Source of the DNA: Psychrosphaera haliotis
GTDB taxonomy: Bacteria; Pseudomonadota; Gammaproteobacteria; Enterobacterales; Alteromonadaceae
DNA: 64,000 bases
Reading direction: 5' to 3'
Assembly (NCBI RefSeq): GCF_009728465.1
Contig: NZ_WOCD01000001.1
Span: forward strand, 372,001-436,000
The notes beneath the pieces were generated by a model, which saw only the letters and a list, made by a program, of their open reading frames with translations, made no database searches and was not told the origin of the DNA. Numbering within the stretch: position 1 is the first letter of the stretch; the number at the start of each line of letters is the position of its first letter. Made by a program: the position numbers and the translations under genes. Positions 47,710 to 56,886 of this stretch are shown in pieces.

Positions 47710-48617
47710 TAGAAGTACCCTTCCATCTTTTTCTTTTCCATTGACCCAGCTTGGTCATGATCGATCATGCGCCCTTGGCGCTCTGACGTTTTCGTCAACA
47801 ACATCTCTTGAATAATTTCCGGTAACGTGGCAGCCTCAGATTCAACCGCCCCTGTTAATGGATAACAGCCTAATGTGCGGAATCTAACCATTTTCATTTC
47901 CGGCTTTTCACCTTCATTAATTGGCATTCTTTCATCATCAACCATAATGAGTGTGCCATCACGTTCCAGCACTGGGCGTTCTTTAGCTAGGTAAAGTGGA
48001 ACAATCTCAATATTCTCTAAATAGATGTATTGCCAAATATCCAGCTCGGTCCAATTAGATAGAGGGAACACACGAATGCTTTCGCCTTTGTCTACTTTAC
48101 TGTTATAAATATTCCACAACTCAGGGCGTTGCTTTTTTGGATCCCAGGCATGGTTTTTGTCTCTGAAGGAATAAACACGTTCTTTAGCGCGCGACTTTTC
48201 TTCATCTCGACGTGCGCCACCAAATGCGGCGTCATAACCACCTTCATTTAAGGCTTGTTTTAAACCTTGAGTTTTCATTACGTCGGTATGTTTTGAACTA
48301 CCGTGTGTAAATGGACCAATGCCCTGCTCTACACCTTCAGGATTAGTGTGCACTTTTAGCTCAAACCCATACTTTTCCGCCATTTTATCGCGGAACGCAA
48401 TCATCTCTTTGAATTTCCATGTTGTGTCAACGTGCAGTAAAGGAAAAGGTATTTTTGCTGGGAAAAAAGCTTTGCGTGCTAAATGAAGCATAACTGCAGA
48501 GTCTTTACCCACAGAGTAAAGCATAACTGGGTTATCAAACTCAGCAGCGACTTCACGAATGATCTGTATACTTTCAGCTTCGAGCGCTTTTAAGTGGGTG
48601 AGGTTATATTTGTCCAT
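47709..48617 (-). CDS. cysD: Sulfate adenylyltransferase subunit 2
   Basis: Catalytic subunit of ATP sulfurylase (ATP + sulfate to APS). The 302-residue protein has the PP-loop [20 protein letters not shown] at about 32-51. [20 protein letters not shown] is near 131 and [20 protein letters not shown] near 184. The C-terminus is [20 protein letters not shown]. It starts 21 bases after the end of a glycosyltransferase gene, so sulfate activation seems co-transcribed with glycan genes. No cysH, cysI or cysJ lies nearby, so reduction is not encoded here. Confidence 0.97.
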   Translation of the reverse strand: MDKYNLTHLKALEAESIQIIREVAAEFDNPVMLYSVGKDSAVMLHLARKAFFPAKIPFPLLHVDTTWKFKEMIAFRDKMAEKYGFELKVHTNPEGVEQGIGPFTHGSSKHTDVMKTQGLKQALNEGGYDAAFGGARRDEEKSRAKERVYSFRDKNHAWDPKKQRPELWNIYNSKVDKGESIRVFPLSNWTELDIWQYIYLENIEIVPLYLAKERPVLERDGTLIMVDDERMPINEGEKPEMKMVRFRTLGCYPLTGAVESEAATLPEIIQEMLLTKTSERQGRMIDHDQAGSMEKKKMEGYF

Positions 48618-48638
48618 GTATGAAGAATACCTTTGGCT

Positions 48639-49514
48639 TTATTTTGACTTTAATTTTAACTTTCCAGAACGGCCTGTTACACCATCCCTGATCCCAAGTA
48701 ACATGTACTTTAATCTTTGTTTTCTATCTGTGTGGTTTATTACCATAGAAACGAGCTTTATCATCATAAGAGATAGATTGCGACATTTCCAATAAAGAGG
48801 CACATATCCCCTTCGACTCAGCAGTAAGTTGTTTCTAAACTGGTAGTACAGCCTTATTGGACTCCCAACCTTATAAGTAAAGCCAAGAAAACGACTGCGT
48901 GAGTCACCAAGTTCATGGATCATTTTGACGCTATTAACAATACCAACAGAGTACCCTAACGAGTTTGCTCGCCAACACCACTCATGGTCAACGCCATCAA
49001 TGAAAAGTCGCTCGTCTTTACTTCCTATTCGAGAAAATAGTTTCAAATTTACCATCATGCCCGACGAGATGATCTGACTAGCACGGTCTACACCACTGGT
49101 AATAGGTGCACGTTTTTGCACTCGGGGTTTCACGTCTTCGTTTATAAACTTGCAAACAACCTGAGGTCCTACTGCAGCAATATTCTCACTTTGTTTGGCT
49201 TTTTTATATTCACTTACCATTTGCGTAACAAAGCTATCGTCTATTTCACTGTCTTGATCAAAGATAAAACCAACTTCGCAGCCGCGTTCATTGAGATATT
49301 GAAGACCAGTATTATGTGCGTTCGCCAAGCCGACATTTGTAGAGTAATGCTTAAGCTCAATATCACTGTTAAAGCAGGCCTCTTGCAACCATTGAGGTGA
49401 ACGTTTTGAGTTATCTATTACAACAAGCACGTCAGTTTGGTTTGCTAGCTGTTCAAGAAGAAGCAAAGTCTGCGTTTGACTTGGATTGTAAGTTACTATT
49501 AGCGCGCCTTTCAC
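48639..49514 (-). CDS. Glycosyltransferase family 2, rhamnosyltransferase-like
   Basis: GT-A transferase of 291 residues. N-terminal ALIVTYNPSQTQTLLLLEQL (4-23), GLANAHNTGLQYLNERGCEV near 63, and the metal-binding loop FIFDQDSEIDDSFV near 84. The GVDHEWCWRANSLGYSVGIV segment near 173 follows. This layout is that of RfbF/WbbL-type dTDP-rhamnosyltransferases, although no rhamnose synthesis genes are in the window. It overlaps the preceding GT2 gene by four bases. Confidence 0.87.
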   Translation of the reverse strand: MKGALIVTYNPSQTQTLLLLEQLANQTDVLVVIDNSKRSPQWLQEACFNSDIELKHYSTNVGLANAHNTGLQYLNERGCEVGFIFDQDSEIDDSFVTQMVSEYKKAKQSENIAAVGPQVVCKFINEDVKPRVQKRAPITSGVDRASQIISSGMMVNLKLFSRIGSKDERLFIDGVDHEWCWRANSLGYSVGIVNSVKMIHELGDSRSRFLGFTYKVGSPIRLYYQFRNNLLLSRRGYVPLYWKCRNLSLMMIKLVSMVINHTDRKQRLKYMLLGIRDGVTGRSGKLKLKSK

Positions 49515-50372
49515 TTGTGCCCTTTTCCGTGAATCAATTTTCGGTCAATTAAGTACGCCAATTTAACCATTTGCGGAGGCATCATTCTTAGCGTAAATAC
49601 CATTAAGGTATAAAAGATATTAAAAGGTGTCCATAAGTTCAGTTCTTTCATCGCTAATACGCGAGCTTTTAATTCGCTTACGGACTTTTCAATACCTCGG
49701 CGTTTATAAAAACCACCAACCCTGCGAAACTTTAATAACGGCTCTCGTAAGTTGGCCAATTTTGCGCCTTGAGATACCATTTTTATCCATAAATAATAGT
49801 CTTGTGTATTCTTATGCGCCGGATCGTAACTACCATACTTTTGTAACGCCGAATATCTAATAACAACGGTAGGATGGTTTAACGGACAACGCCTTGCTAG
49901 CACTTTCATTAATAAGCTGTGATGTTCTGGCATAACACGACGCCCAACATTTTTTCCGTTTCTCATCAATTTCTAACAAACTGGACCCTAAAATATCAAT
50001 ATCTGCATTGTTATCTAAAAAATGAACTTGTTTTATAAAGCGGTCAGGAAAACAAACGTCATCACTGTCCATGCGGATAATATACTTAGGATTAAATTGC
50101 TCAGCTAACGAAATGATTTTATTTAAAGCCGCACCTAGTCCAATATTTTGAACTGAGACGATGAGTTTAACTTGCTTGTTATTTTCACATAAGCTTTTAA
50201 GGTAAGTTTCCATTGCTTCAGGTACGGGGCCGTCTTGATGGATCATCAATAGGTAGTTTGTATATGATTGGCTAAGAATACTCTCTACAGCTTCTTTTAC
50301 CCACTCTAGTCGGTCACCTTGAAATACAGACATGGCAACAACAGATTCGACAGAGTTTACTTTTTCACTCAA
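49511..50372 (-). CDS. Glycosyltransferase family 2, frameshifted
   Basis: GT-A transferase. VVAMSVFQGDRLEWVKEAVE at the N-terminus, ESILSQSYTNYLLMIHQDGP, and the DXD loop YIIRMDSDDVCFPDRFIKQV near 95. The C-terminal part has NTQDYYLWIKMVSQGAKLAN and a basic end. The frame changes near 49956-49964: one extra A in GAGAAACGG; without it the reading is LEIDENGKNVGRRVMPEHHS. Corrected length is about 287 residues. No intact second start is needed. Confidence 0.85.
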
Positions 50373-50405
50373 TTTTTTTACCTTAAAATGAACCTCATAT
50401 GCGAT

Positions 50406-52135
50406 TTACGGTCGCAACGAGAAGTTCTCATGTTTAAGTGTTAAATTCTTGTTGTAACATGGGTCATCATGAATAAAGGTTGCCCACGTTGTTTGAAGAT
50501 AATTTAATTCTTTTGCAAATCGCGCTTGTTTTTCTGGCGTTGTATCTTCACCTCGCGAAATCGACTCGTGATGATACAGCTCTGCCTCGGCACAGTAAAC
50601 GTTATTTCGACCTAGCTCTTTTATTTTTAAACAAAAATCTACATCATTAAAAGCAACTGTCAAATCTTGTTCATTTAGTCCATTTACTGCCCAAAAGTCG
50701 TCTGCTTTTACTAAAATACAAGCTGCCGTTACTGCCGAGTAATTATTAGTTAACGCAATGCGTTTCATATAACCAGGGTCGGATTTATCAAAGTATTTGT
50801 GGGCATGACCTGCCCCCCCCCATAACCCATTACTACTCCTGCATGTTGCAACGTATTATTTGGATATAATAATTTGGCTCCCACTACACCAACATCCGTA
50901 CGTAACGCATGGCCCACCATGTATTCTAGCCACATTCCTTGAATAACTTCTATATCGTTGTTTACTAGACCAATAATTTCTCCCTTAGCCTGTTTAGCCG
51001 CGAAGTTATTGATTGCAGAGTAGTTAAATTCATGAGGGTAGGACAGTAGTTTAACGACGCCATTTTTGTCTAGATCTTTAAAGTATTCAATTGCTTCTAC
51101 GTCATCAGAGTTGTTATCAACTAATAATATCTCGTAATTAGTGTAAGTCGTCTTTTCAACAATACTCTCCACGCACATTCTTACTAAATCTTTGCCGTTT
51201 TTTGTCGGTATTATTAATGAAACTAGTGGCAACGAACTGCTATCCCATAACAAATGTGCACCATTACTGCTTTGTTTAACATCAAAGAGCTTGGATTCAT
51301 TCTTAATATTATGCAGCACGCCTCTTTGCTTTTGTGGCTGCGATATTAATACAGACGGAACATGATCAACTTTATAATCTAAATTTGTTTGATTGAGCTT
51401 ACTTAAATAAAAGGCTCTGATCATTGACGTAATGTTATAACTTTCTTTGTTTAGGTTGATTAGCATTTTTGCTTGCTTGCCCGAAGAAACCATAACACCT
51501 GTGTTTATGTACCCTGCTGACAATTGATAATCTGGACTCCAGTTAGGTTTATATTGCGGCTCTAACCTTTCACCACTGTTGTTGTAGTAATCGGTATCTG
51601 AATACACAAACTGAGCATCACTTTTAACCGCCATCATGAACTTGTTGAGTTCGTGGCCCTGCGTTAGCGTATCGCCAGCATTGATTAGTAAATACGGCAT
51701 ATTTTCAAGCGCTTGTTTTAGTTCAGTCCTACTTGAAGTTTTTAATAATGCATAACTAAGGTTAAGCTCTGCCAGTTTTTTAGGTAACTCAATATCTACA
51801 AGAATAACCTTTGTCGGCTTCACACTTTGCTTACTTAAAGAAACAAGCGTTTTCGTTAATTTGCTATTAATGCCTGGGAACACCAATATGCCCAGCTCCG
51901 AAGAGGTTTGATCTAATGACGTCAGCTCTTTAGATTGCTTTTTCAACTGTGATGCATAAGTACTTTTTTGCTTGCGCCACGGTATTAGGCTGCCAGATAG
52001 GCCCACGGTTCTAGTCATCATTTTATATAGCGTTAAAAAACGGCTATTATTTTTGAAAATCAAAAATAACTGTTTTGGCAGTATGGCTTTTATCAACTTT
52101 ACAAACCCAATGCCTATATAATAGAAAAACTTCAT
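50406..52135 (-). CDS. Glycosyltransferase family 2, large, frameshifted at G9 run
   Basis: Two-part GT2 protein of the large rhamnosyltransferase type. The N-terminal half (about 90-300) has a degenerate GT-like region including FVYSDTDYYNNSGERLEPQY. The catalytic domain has SLIIPTKNGKDLVRMCVESI near 309, NYEILLVDNNSDDVEAIEYF, NNDIEVIQGMWLEYMVGHAL near 393, and LQHAGVVMGYGGG. The run of nine C at 50813-50821 (G on the coding strand) breaks the frame. With ten, it reads GYGGGAGHAHKYFDK, as in relatives, and joins the second piece with AFNDVDFCLKIKELG. Corrected length is about 576 residues. Confidence 0.87.
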
Positions 52136-52137
52136 TA

Positions 52138-53448
52138 CTAATTTTCAACCATCAGTTTTTTACTTGTAACCAACAGTAGCTTGTCTACTTTTTGTCGGTG
52201 TTTACTCATCTTCTGCGCGGCCAATAAATATGAATAAGCTTGTTTGTAATTACCTTTTGATAGCTCCAATTCAGCCAGCTTCACTAAAAAGCCTGCATGA
52301 CCTACATTTTTAGGTGTACCTAGCGATGCTCGAATTGGTCGAGCTTCTTCTTTTGTTAGTGCAGAAGCTGTGATTGACGAACGCTTTTTGCCAAATATGA
52401 CTTGCTTAAGCTTGGATTTAAATTTATCTAAAGGACGTTTATAACTCAGTATTTGTTGACCAAATGGGCTCTCAGCTACACCTAAATAAACATCGTTCTC
52501 AATGACTGATACTAACTGTGAAAATAAGCCTGGTTGCTTTTCGATGAGCTCTTCTATCACTTTTTTCACTGATTCTTGGTAATATCCTTGTTGCACTGGA
52601 GTTTTCTGTTGGTAGTTTTCGATATATTCTAGGAACGCTGTGCCTTCAATACCGGCAAATTCTAAAAAGCTTTTCATTTCTATTTTTGTGGCTTTTTTAT
52701 ATCGATTAAACTCGCCAGAAGTCATCAAAGAGAACCGTTTGGTTTCACCATCAAAGGATTGTAAAAATTGATCTAATCTATGATGTAAGGAATCATTTGG
52801 TAGCCTATTTAACTGACGTTTAAACTCAAGTGCCTCAAAAGAGTAAGAAAGGTTAATGGATTTAGACACTGATGTAACATCTAAATTGGCACCAATTTGT
52901 GACAAAAAGTCCACTACTATGTCACCAGCTTCAAAAAATTCGCGGCCATAAAACCGATAGTTTATGTTTAAGCTCGGGTGTGCTTCCATTAAATGGCGCA
53001 TGGCCGATGTGTAGCCAAATGTAATTTTTTTATTTAACCAAAATTCGCAGGTCGCATAATGCCTTTTTATGCCTTGGTTATACAAAGACTCAATTATTTC
53101 TAACGGATTACGTATGTAAAATAAGAACTCAGCTTGTGGGAAACGTTGCGCTAACTCTTCAATTTGCGCAAAAAAAGCCTCTGAGGACAATACTAACTTT
53201 GAACAATTAGATTTATTGGCTTGTTTGATAAGCTTTTCGAGCTTTCGTTCATCAACCTGGTATTTATTATTTGCATCTCTTGTACACAGAGCGCGGACGT
53301 TGCCTGAGCTAACGCCATTTTCATCGCAGCTATGGACAGGATAAAATATGCCTTGGGCTAATAACTGCTTATAGTTTTCTGATAACCAATTTTGAATCGC
53401 TGATGAACCAGATTTTCCTGGTCCAACATGAATATAGATTTTTAACAT
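52138..53448 (-). CDS. P-loop sulfotransferase-like protein with C-terminal TPR-like tail
   Basis: 436 residues. The N-terminus IHVGPGKSGSSAIQNWLSEN (6-25) matches the 5'-phosphosulfate-binding loop of PAPS-dependent sulfotransferases (hGxxKSGSS type). FLFYIRNPLEIIESLYNQGI near 128 matches the 3'-phosphate-binding region (RNP...S). The C-terminal 60 residues (LVKLAELELSKGNYKQAYSY) look like a TPR pair. With cysD, cysN and cysC in the same block, sulfate transfer to a glycan is the simplest reading. Kinase-type or other P-loop roles cannot be excluded. Confidence 0.7.
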   Translation of the reverse strand: MLKIYIHVGPGKSGSSAIQNWLSENYKQLLAQGIFYPVHSCDENGVSSGNVRALCTRDANNKYQVDERKLEKLIKQANKSNCSKLVLSSEAFFAQIEELAQRFPQAEFLFYIRNPLEIIESLYNQGIKRHYATCEFWLNKKITFGYTSAMRHLMEAHPSLNINYRFYGREFFEAGDIVVDFLSQIGANLDVTSVSKSINLSYSFEALEFKRQLNRLPNDSLHHRLDQFLQSFDGETKRFSLMTSGEFNRYKKATKIEMKSFLEFAGIEGTAFLEYIENYQQKTPVQQGYYQESVKKVIEELIEKQPGLFSQLVSVIENDVYLGVAESPFGQQILSYKRPLDKFKSKLKQVIFGKKRSSITASALTKEEARPIRASLGTPKNVGHAGFLVKLAELELSKGNYKQAYSYLLAAQKMSKHRQKVDKLLLVTSKKLMVEN

Positions 53449-53484
53449 ATATGTAAACTTAAACCATCCAATGAGTATGCAAAG

Positions 53485-55160
53485 TTACAAAGCGTTCGGT
53501 TTATTTAACCTAACTTGGAGTAGAGGTTCACGCATTTGTAAGCAAGACCGATTATTATCTAATAATTTGAAAGTCTTTACTATCTCGGAGAGGGACTTTA
53601 AGCCGGTCTTTTTCTGATGTTCCGTAAACTTACAAGCAATATTGGTTAAGTGCTCTTCGTTTTGACTGTAAATGGCGTGGTGCCAGTCAATGTTTTCCGT
53701 TTGCACAGCAAAAACATCATGTTTTGATTTAAGGAATTGGTTAAGCGACATTAGCATTTCTGGTAAGAATAAATCCCAAGCTGAATGATAAATAACACCT
53801 TGATAGCAAGATACATCAATTGTGTTATTCGAAGTTTCAACTGACTCATCAATTTGCACAATAGTTACGCCACTACCGAATACAGATTCAATATTTGCCA
53901 ATGATCGTTTTACAAACTTTTTAGGTACTTGTGTCGTATCCAAAACGATAAAGTAATGACAGTCTAAATTATGTTCATGCACTTGAGCCAACTCAGAGGT
54001 GTTTGACAAAACCTTTTTTGCATAAACGAATTGAGAGTTAGGAACAAACACACCATCAAGCAAAGTCTGCTTTCTAATACTATTAAAAAAGTAGCTTTGT
54101 AGGCGCTCTTTAACAGCTAACAGAAGTGAAACCAGTATTAGCTTTTTGTTAGTAGGTGCTTTGCCTGCGATTCTACTTGTATTGCTATTTACATTCGCCC
54201 CTAAGTCACTACCTATTAACCAGTTAACCAACCGAGTTCTAAACTTTGAACTTTGAGTTATAATCGCTTGCGACGGTTTATTCTCATTTTCAAATAATGC
54301 CACACCATAATCCCTAGCTAACATCCTGTTTTCTGCGTGATACTGTGCAGCTATGACGATCTTCATATTGTTAGATATAAAACTGGGCTTTTTGTCATTA
54401 TGGAAGAATCTAAGTAGTTTATTATTTTCTAAAACTTCATTTAGTTTAAGCGCAAACGCTCGCTTAAATGAAAGCGGCCCGGAACACTTATTCCATTCCT
54501 GCAATATTGTTACTGCGTAGGGGTTTAGCGTTGCGTTTTTTCGTTGAGGTGGAACTGGAAGTTTTGTATCTAGTCCTATTACAGACATAAAATCGGCAAT
54601 AAGATCTTTTTTCTCCGCGACTAAAGCAGGAAAGTTCTTAACAACAATATTATCTTTACCAAATACTGAGGCCCAATTATTTAATAAAGCATGGTAGTAA
54701 CACTGATAATTAAAAACACCCTCAAATTGCCTAAAAGACTGTTTGGTCGAATGGTTCTGAACGTACTCTGCATAAAGTGATTGAATAAAGTCTACCTGAC
54801 CTCGCAGATAACAGATTATTTTTACGTTATAACCTTTAAAAAGTTCACCAATTACTTCTACCTCAGCACGAGACAGTCGAATAAAACCTTCGTAGCTTAT
54901 TACGATTTTATTTTGACCAGAGTGCTCAATTTCTTTAATTAGCTTAAGCCACTCTTCGGACGTTTGGCTTATATTTTGGAGAGCGCATAGTGGCGGTTGC
55001 CTATCACTGAATCTTTGACTAAACCACTATTGGGATAGACAATACCATGCTCTTTTAAAAATCCACGGTTTTCATAGAGGCTTGTTTGGATAGCGGTACT
55101 GCCTGTTTTTAAATGTCCAATATGTATGTAAACGGTTTTCCGGTTACGACTAGTCGCCAC
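53485..55160 (-). CDS. P-loop sulfotransferase-like protein, frameshifted
   Basis: Second sulfotransferase-like gene. IHIGHLKTGSTAIQTSLYEN (12-31) is a 5'-phosphosulfate-type loop, and IICYLRGQVDFIQSLYAEYV is the likely 3'-phosphate loop. The C-terminal half, from about the MSVIGLDTK segment, is an unassigned domain. The start is GTG at 55160 with GAGG six bases upstream; it overlaps the TagD-like stop. The frame breaks at the T-run 54974-54977: one more A on the coding strand gives ALSKNISQTSEEWLKLIKEI and continues to the stop at 53485, about 558 residues in all. Confidence 0.68.
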
Positions 55161-55542
55161 TAATAACCTCAATGAGTTGCGTAGTAGAAACCGACGGTGT
55201 TCTTGGTAAGTAAACAACTTCACAGATGTCACTTAAGTCATCAAATTTACCGGCCCAATCATCACCCATCACTAGTACATCGGCTTTATAGTACTCAATA
55301 TATTCACGCTTTTTCTCTAGTGACTCTTCAAAAAAACATAAATTCACATAACGTAAGCCGTTTACAATTTTCATGCGATCATTCTCATTGTAAACCGGAT
55401 AGCGTTGTTTTTTGCTATAGTTTAACGCATCAGTTGATATACCAACTATTAGAGCATCGCCATAAGTAGCCGCTCTCTGCAGCACATTTACGTGTCCTAC
55501 ATGAAACACGTCGAATGTTCCAAAAGTAATTACTGTTTTCAT
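55150..55542 (-). CDS. TagD-like cytidylyltransferase
   Basis: Small nucleotidyltransferase (130 residues), as in glycerol-3-phosphate cytidylyltransferases. FGTFDVFHVGHVNVLQRAAT holds the HxGH motif at 14-17, and the RTPSVSTTQLIE motif near 118 is the family's RTxxxSTT loop. The start at 55542 has AGGAAG five bases upstream; a longer frame runs to 55635 but inside the LicD gene. It overlaps the next gene. Product could be CDP-glycerol or another CDP-polyol, a donor suitable for the LicD proteins encoded just before. Confidence 0.85.
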   Translation of the reverse strand: MKTVITFGTFDVFHVGHVNVLQRAATYGDALIVGISTDALNYSKKQRYPVYNENDRMKIVNGLRYVNLCFFEESLEKKREYIEYYKADVLVMGDDWAGKFDDLSDICEVVYLPRTPSVSTTQLIEVISGD

Positions 55543-55549
55543 TTTCTTC

Positions 55550-56875
55550 CTAAAAATATAAAAATTTGTATTCGGCTTTAGACTTAGACCAGTTAAACGT
55601 CCAAAGTGGATCAGGCACTTTCCATGAGTCACCATAATTCAATTGTAGCAACGACTCAGGGTTTGCTGGGAGAAGCAAGTCATAACCATTTACTTGTTTG
55701 GTTTGTAGCGGTAATACGTCGTCTTTACCAACACCACCTCTAGCAAGAGGGTTCATGCATGCACGTTCATTTTCAATGAAGCCAGAGAATATATCTAAAT
55801 TGACACCTTCTGGGGTGGTACACCAATAATGTGCAATTCCTGATGGTTTTAAGTGATAACCTTTGCTAACTAAAAACTGCACCATGTCTTCGCGTTCTTT
55901 GAGTATTTCAGCCTCTGTAGAAAATTGACTAATATAACAAATATCAACATCATCATCGTGTGGAATTAACTTTCCATCTCTTACTACACCAAGTAGTGTG
56001 CCAGAGGATATAAATGCCTTAACACCAAATTCGTTGGTCAATAACATAAGCACTTTTGATAGTGATTTTAATATATTGTTAATTCGGGCATCCGAACTGA
56101 GCGCAAATGTTTTCATAAACCCATGAGGCCCTAAAGCAACACCACGAGGCGCAACAAGCTCATTAATGGCTCCATGCAACTTTGTTGCAGCATTCATGTG
56201 TTGGCCACCTTTCAGCTCTTTTAATAACTTGTTGGCTGGCGCCCCTTCCAAAATAGCACCGTACAACAGAGCTTTTTCAGTGGGATTAATATCGCCTTTA
56301 TTATAGGTTTTTATGGCCTGCCAGTTATCAAAAATTGTATGCCATTTTTTTAAGTCTGTTGATACTTCGATCATTAAACTAAAGGCCCTTGACGCACATT
56401 CGCCACCACGATTATAAATAACAACTTTATCCAACTTTCTAATCGTTGTTAAATCTATAATCAACCAAGGGGCATTATCACGCTTAGTGTGGAAATTAGC
56501 ACCGCCATTCTTCTTGCCGGTTAATGCGCCCTCTCCATTATATTTAGTCTCGTCGTTGTAACATGAGCTAATAATGGTTTTCTTATTTTTGGCGATGTTG
56601 CGGCCATCTTTGTTGTAAATTTCAATGGTATCTAAATGAAAAGACTTTTGCGTTTGCAGGCTTAACCTAACAAAGCGACCTTTCCTGTTGGTGTTTACTG
56701 TCAAGGGATCGTTATTCGCTTTGCCACCTATATTTGTAATAGGATTGTGTTCTATGTGCTGTTTTACTTTAGCAATAGCTAGCGGCAATTCGTCTATAAA
56801 TGCCTTTTCATCAAAGCTGTCCTTAGGCTCTGCAACTTTTTTAGTCGCAAATTTCCTTATTATTCTTCTTAACAT
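55550..56875 (-). CDS. LicD-family phosphotransferase with discoidin-like domain
   Basis: 441 residues. The C-terminal LicD/fukutin-type domain is marked by SSGTLLGVVRDGKLIPHDDD (291-308 region) and HDDDVDI (306-312). In LicD enzymes this Asp cluster handles phosphocholine or phospho-polyol transfer from CDP donors. The N-terminal half (about 60-190) looks like an F5/8 type C (discoidin) fold: FVRLSLQTQKSFHLDTIEIY, APWLIIDLTTIRKLDKVVIY, FSLMIEVSTDLKKWHTIFDN. The fusion of a carbohydrate-binding-type fold to a transferase is noteworthy. It is followed by the TagD-like gene after seven bases. Confidence 0.85.
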   Translation of the reverse strand: MLRRIIRKFATKKVAEPKDSFDEKAFIDELPLAIAKVKQHIEHNPITNIGGKANNDPLTVNTNRKGRFVRLSLQTQKSFHLDTIEIYNKDGRNIAKNKKTIISSCYNDETKYNGEGALTGKKNGGANFHTKRDNAPWLIIDLTTIRKLDKVVIYNRGGECASRAFSLMIEVSTDLKKWHTIFDNWQAIKTYNKGDINPTEKALLYGAILEGAPANKLLKELKGGQHMNAATKLHGAINELVAPRGVALGPHGFMKTFALSSDARINNILKSLSKVLMLLTNEFGVKAFISSGTLLGVVRDGKLIPHDDDVDICYISQFSTEAEILKEREDMVQFLVSKGYHLKPSGIAHYWCTTPEGVNLDIFSGFIENERACMNPLARGGVGKDDVLPLQTKQVNGYDLLLPANPESLLQLNYGDSWKVPDPLWTFNWSKSKAEYKFLYF

Positions 56876-56886
56876 ATTAAACCAAT

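Noticed and set aside
43893..48617. cys genes as ordinary cysteine biosynthesis
   Set aside because: Not excluded, since PAPS also feeds reduction, but no cysH/I/J lies here. The run is joined to glycosyltransferase and sulfotransferase-like genes, so I favour a glycan role as main or added function.
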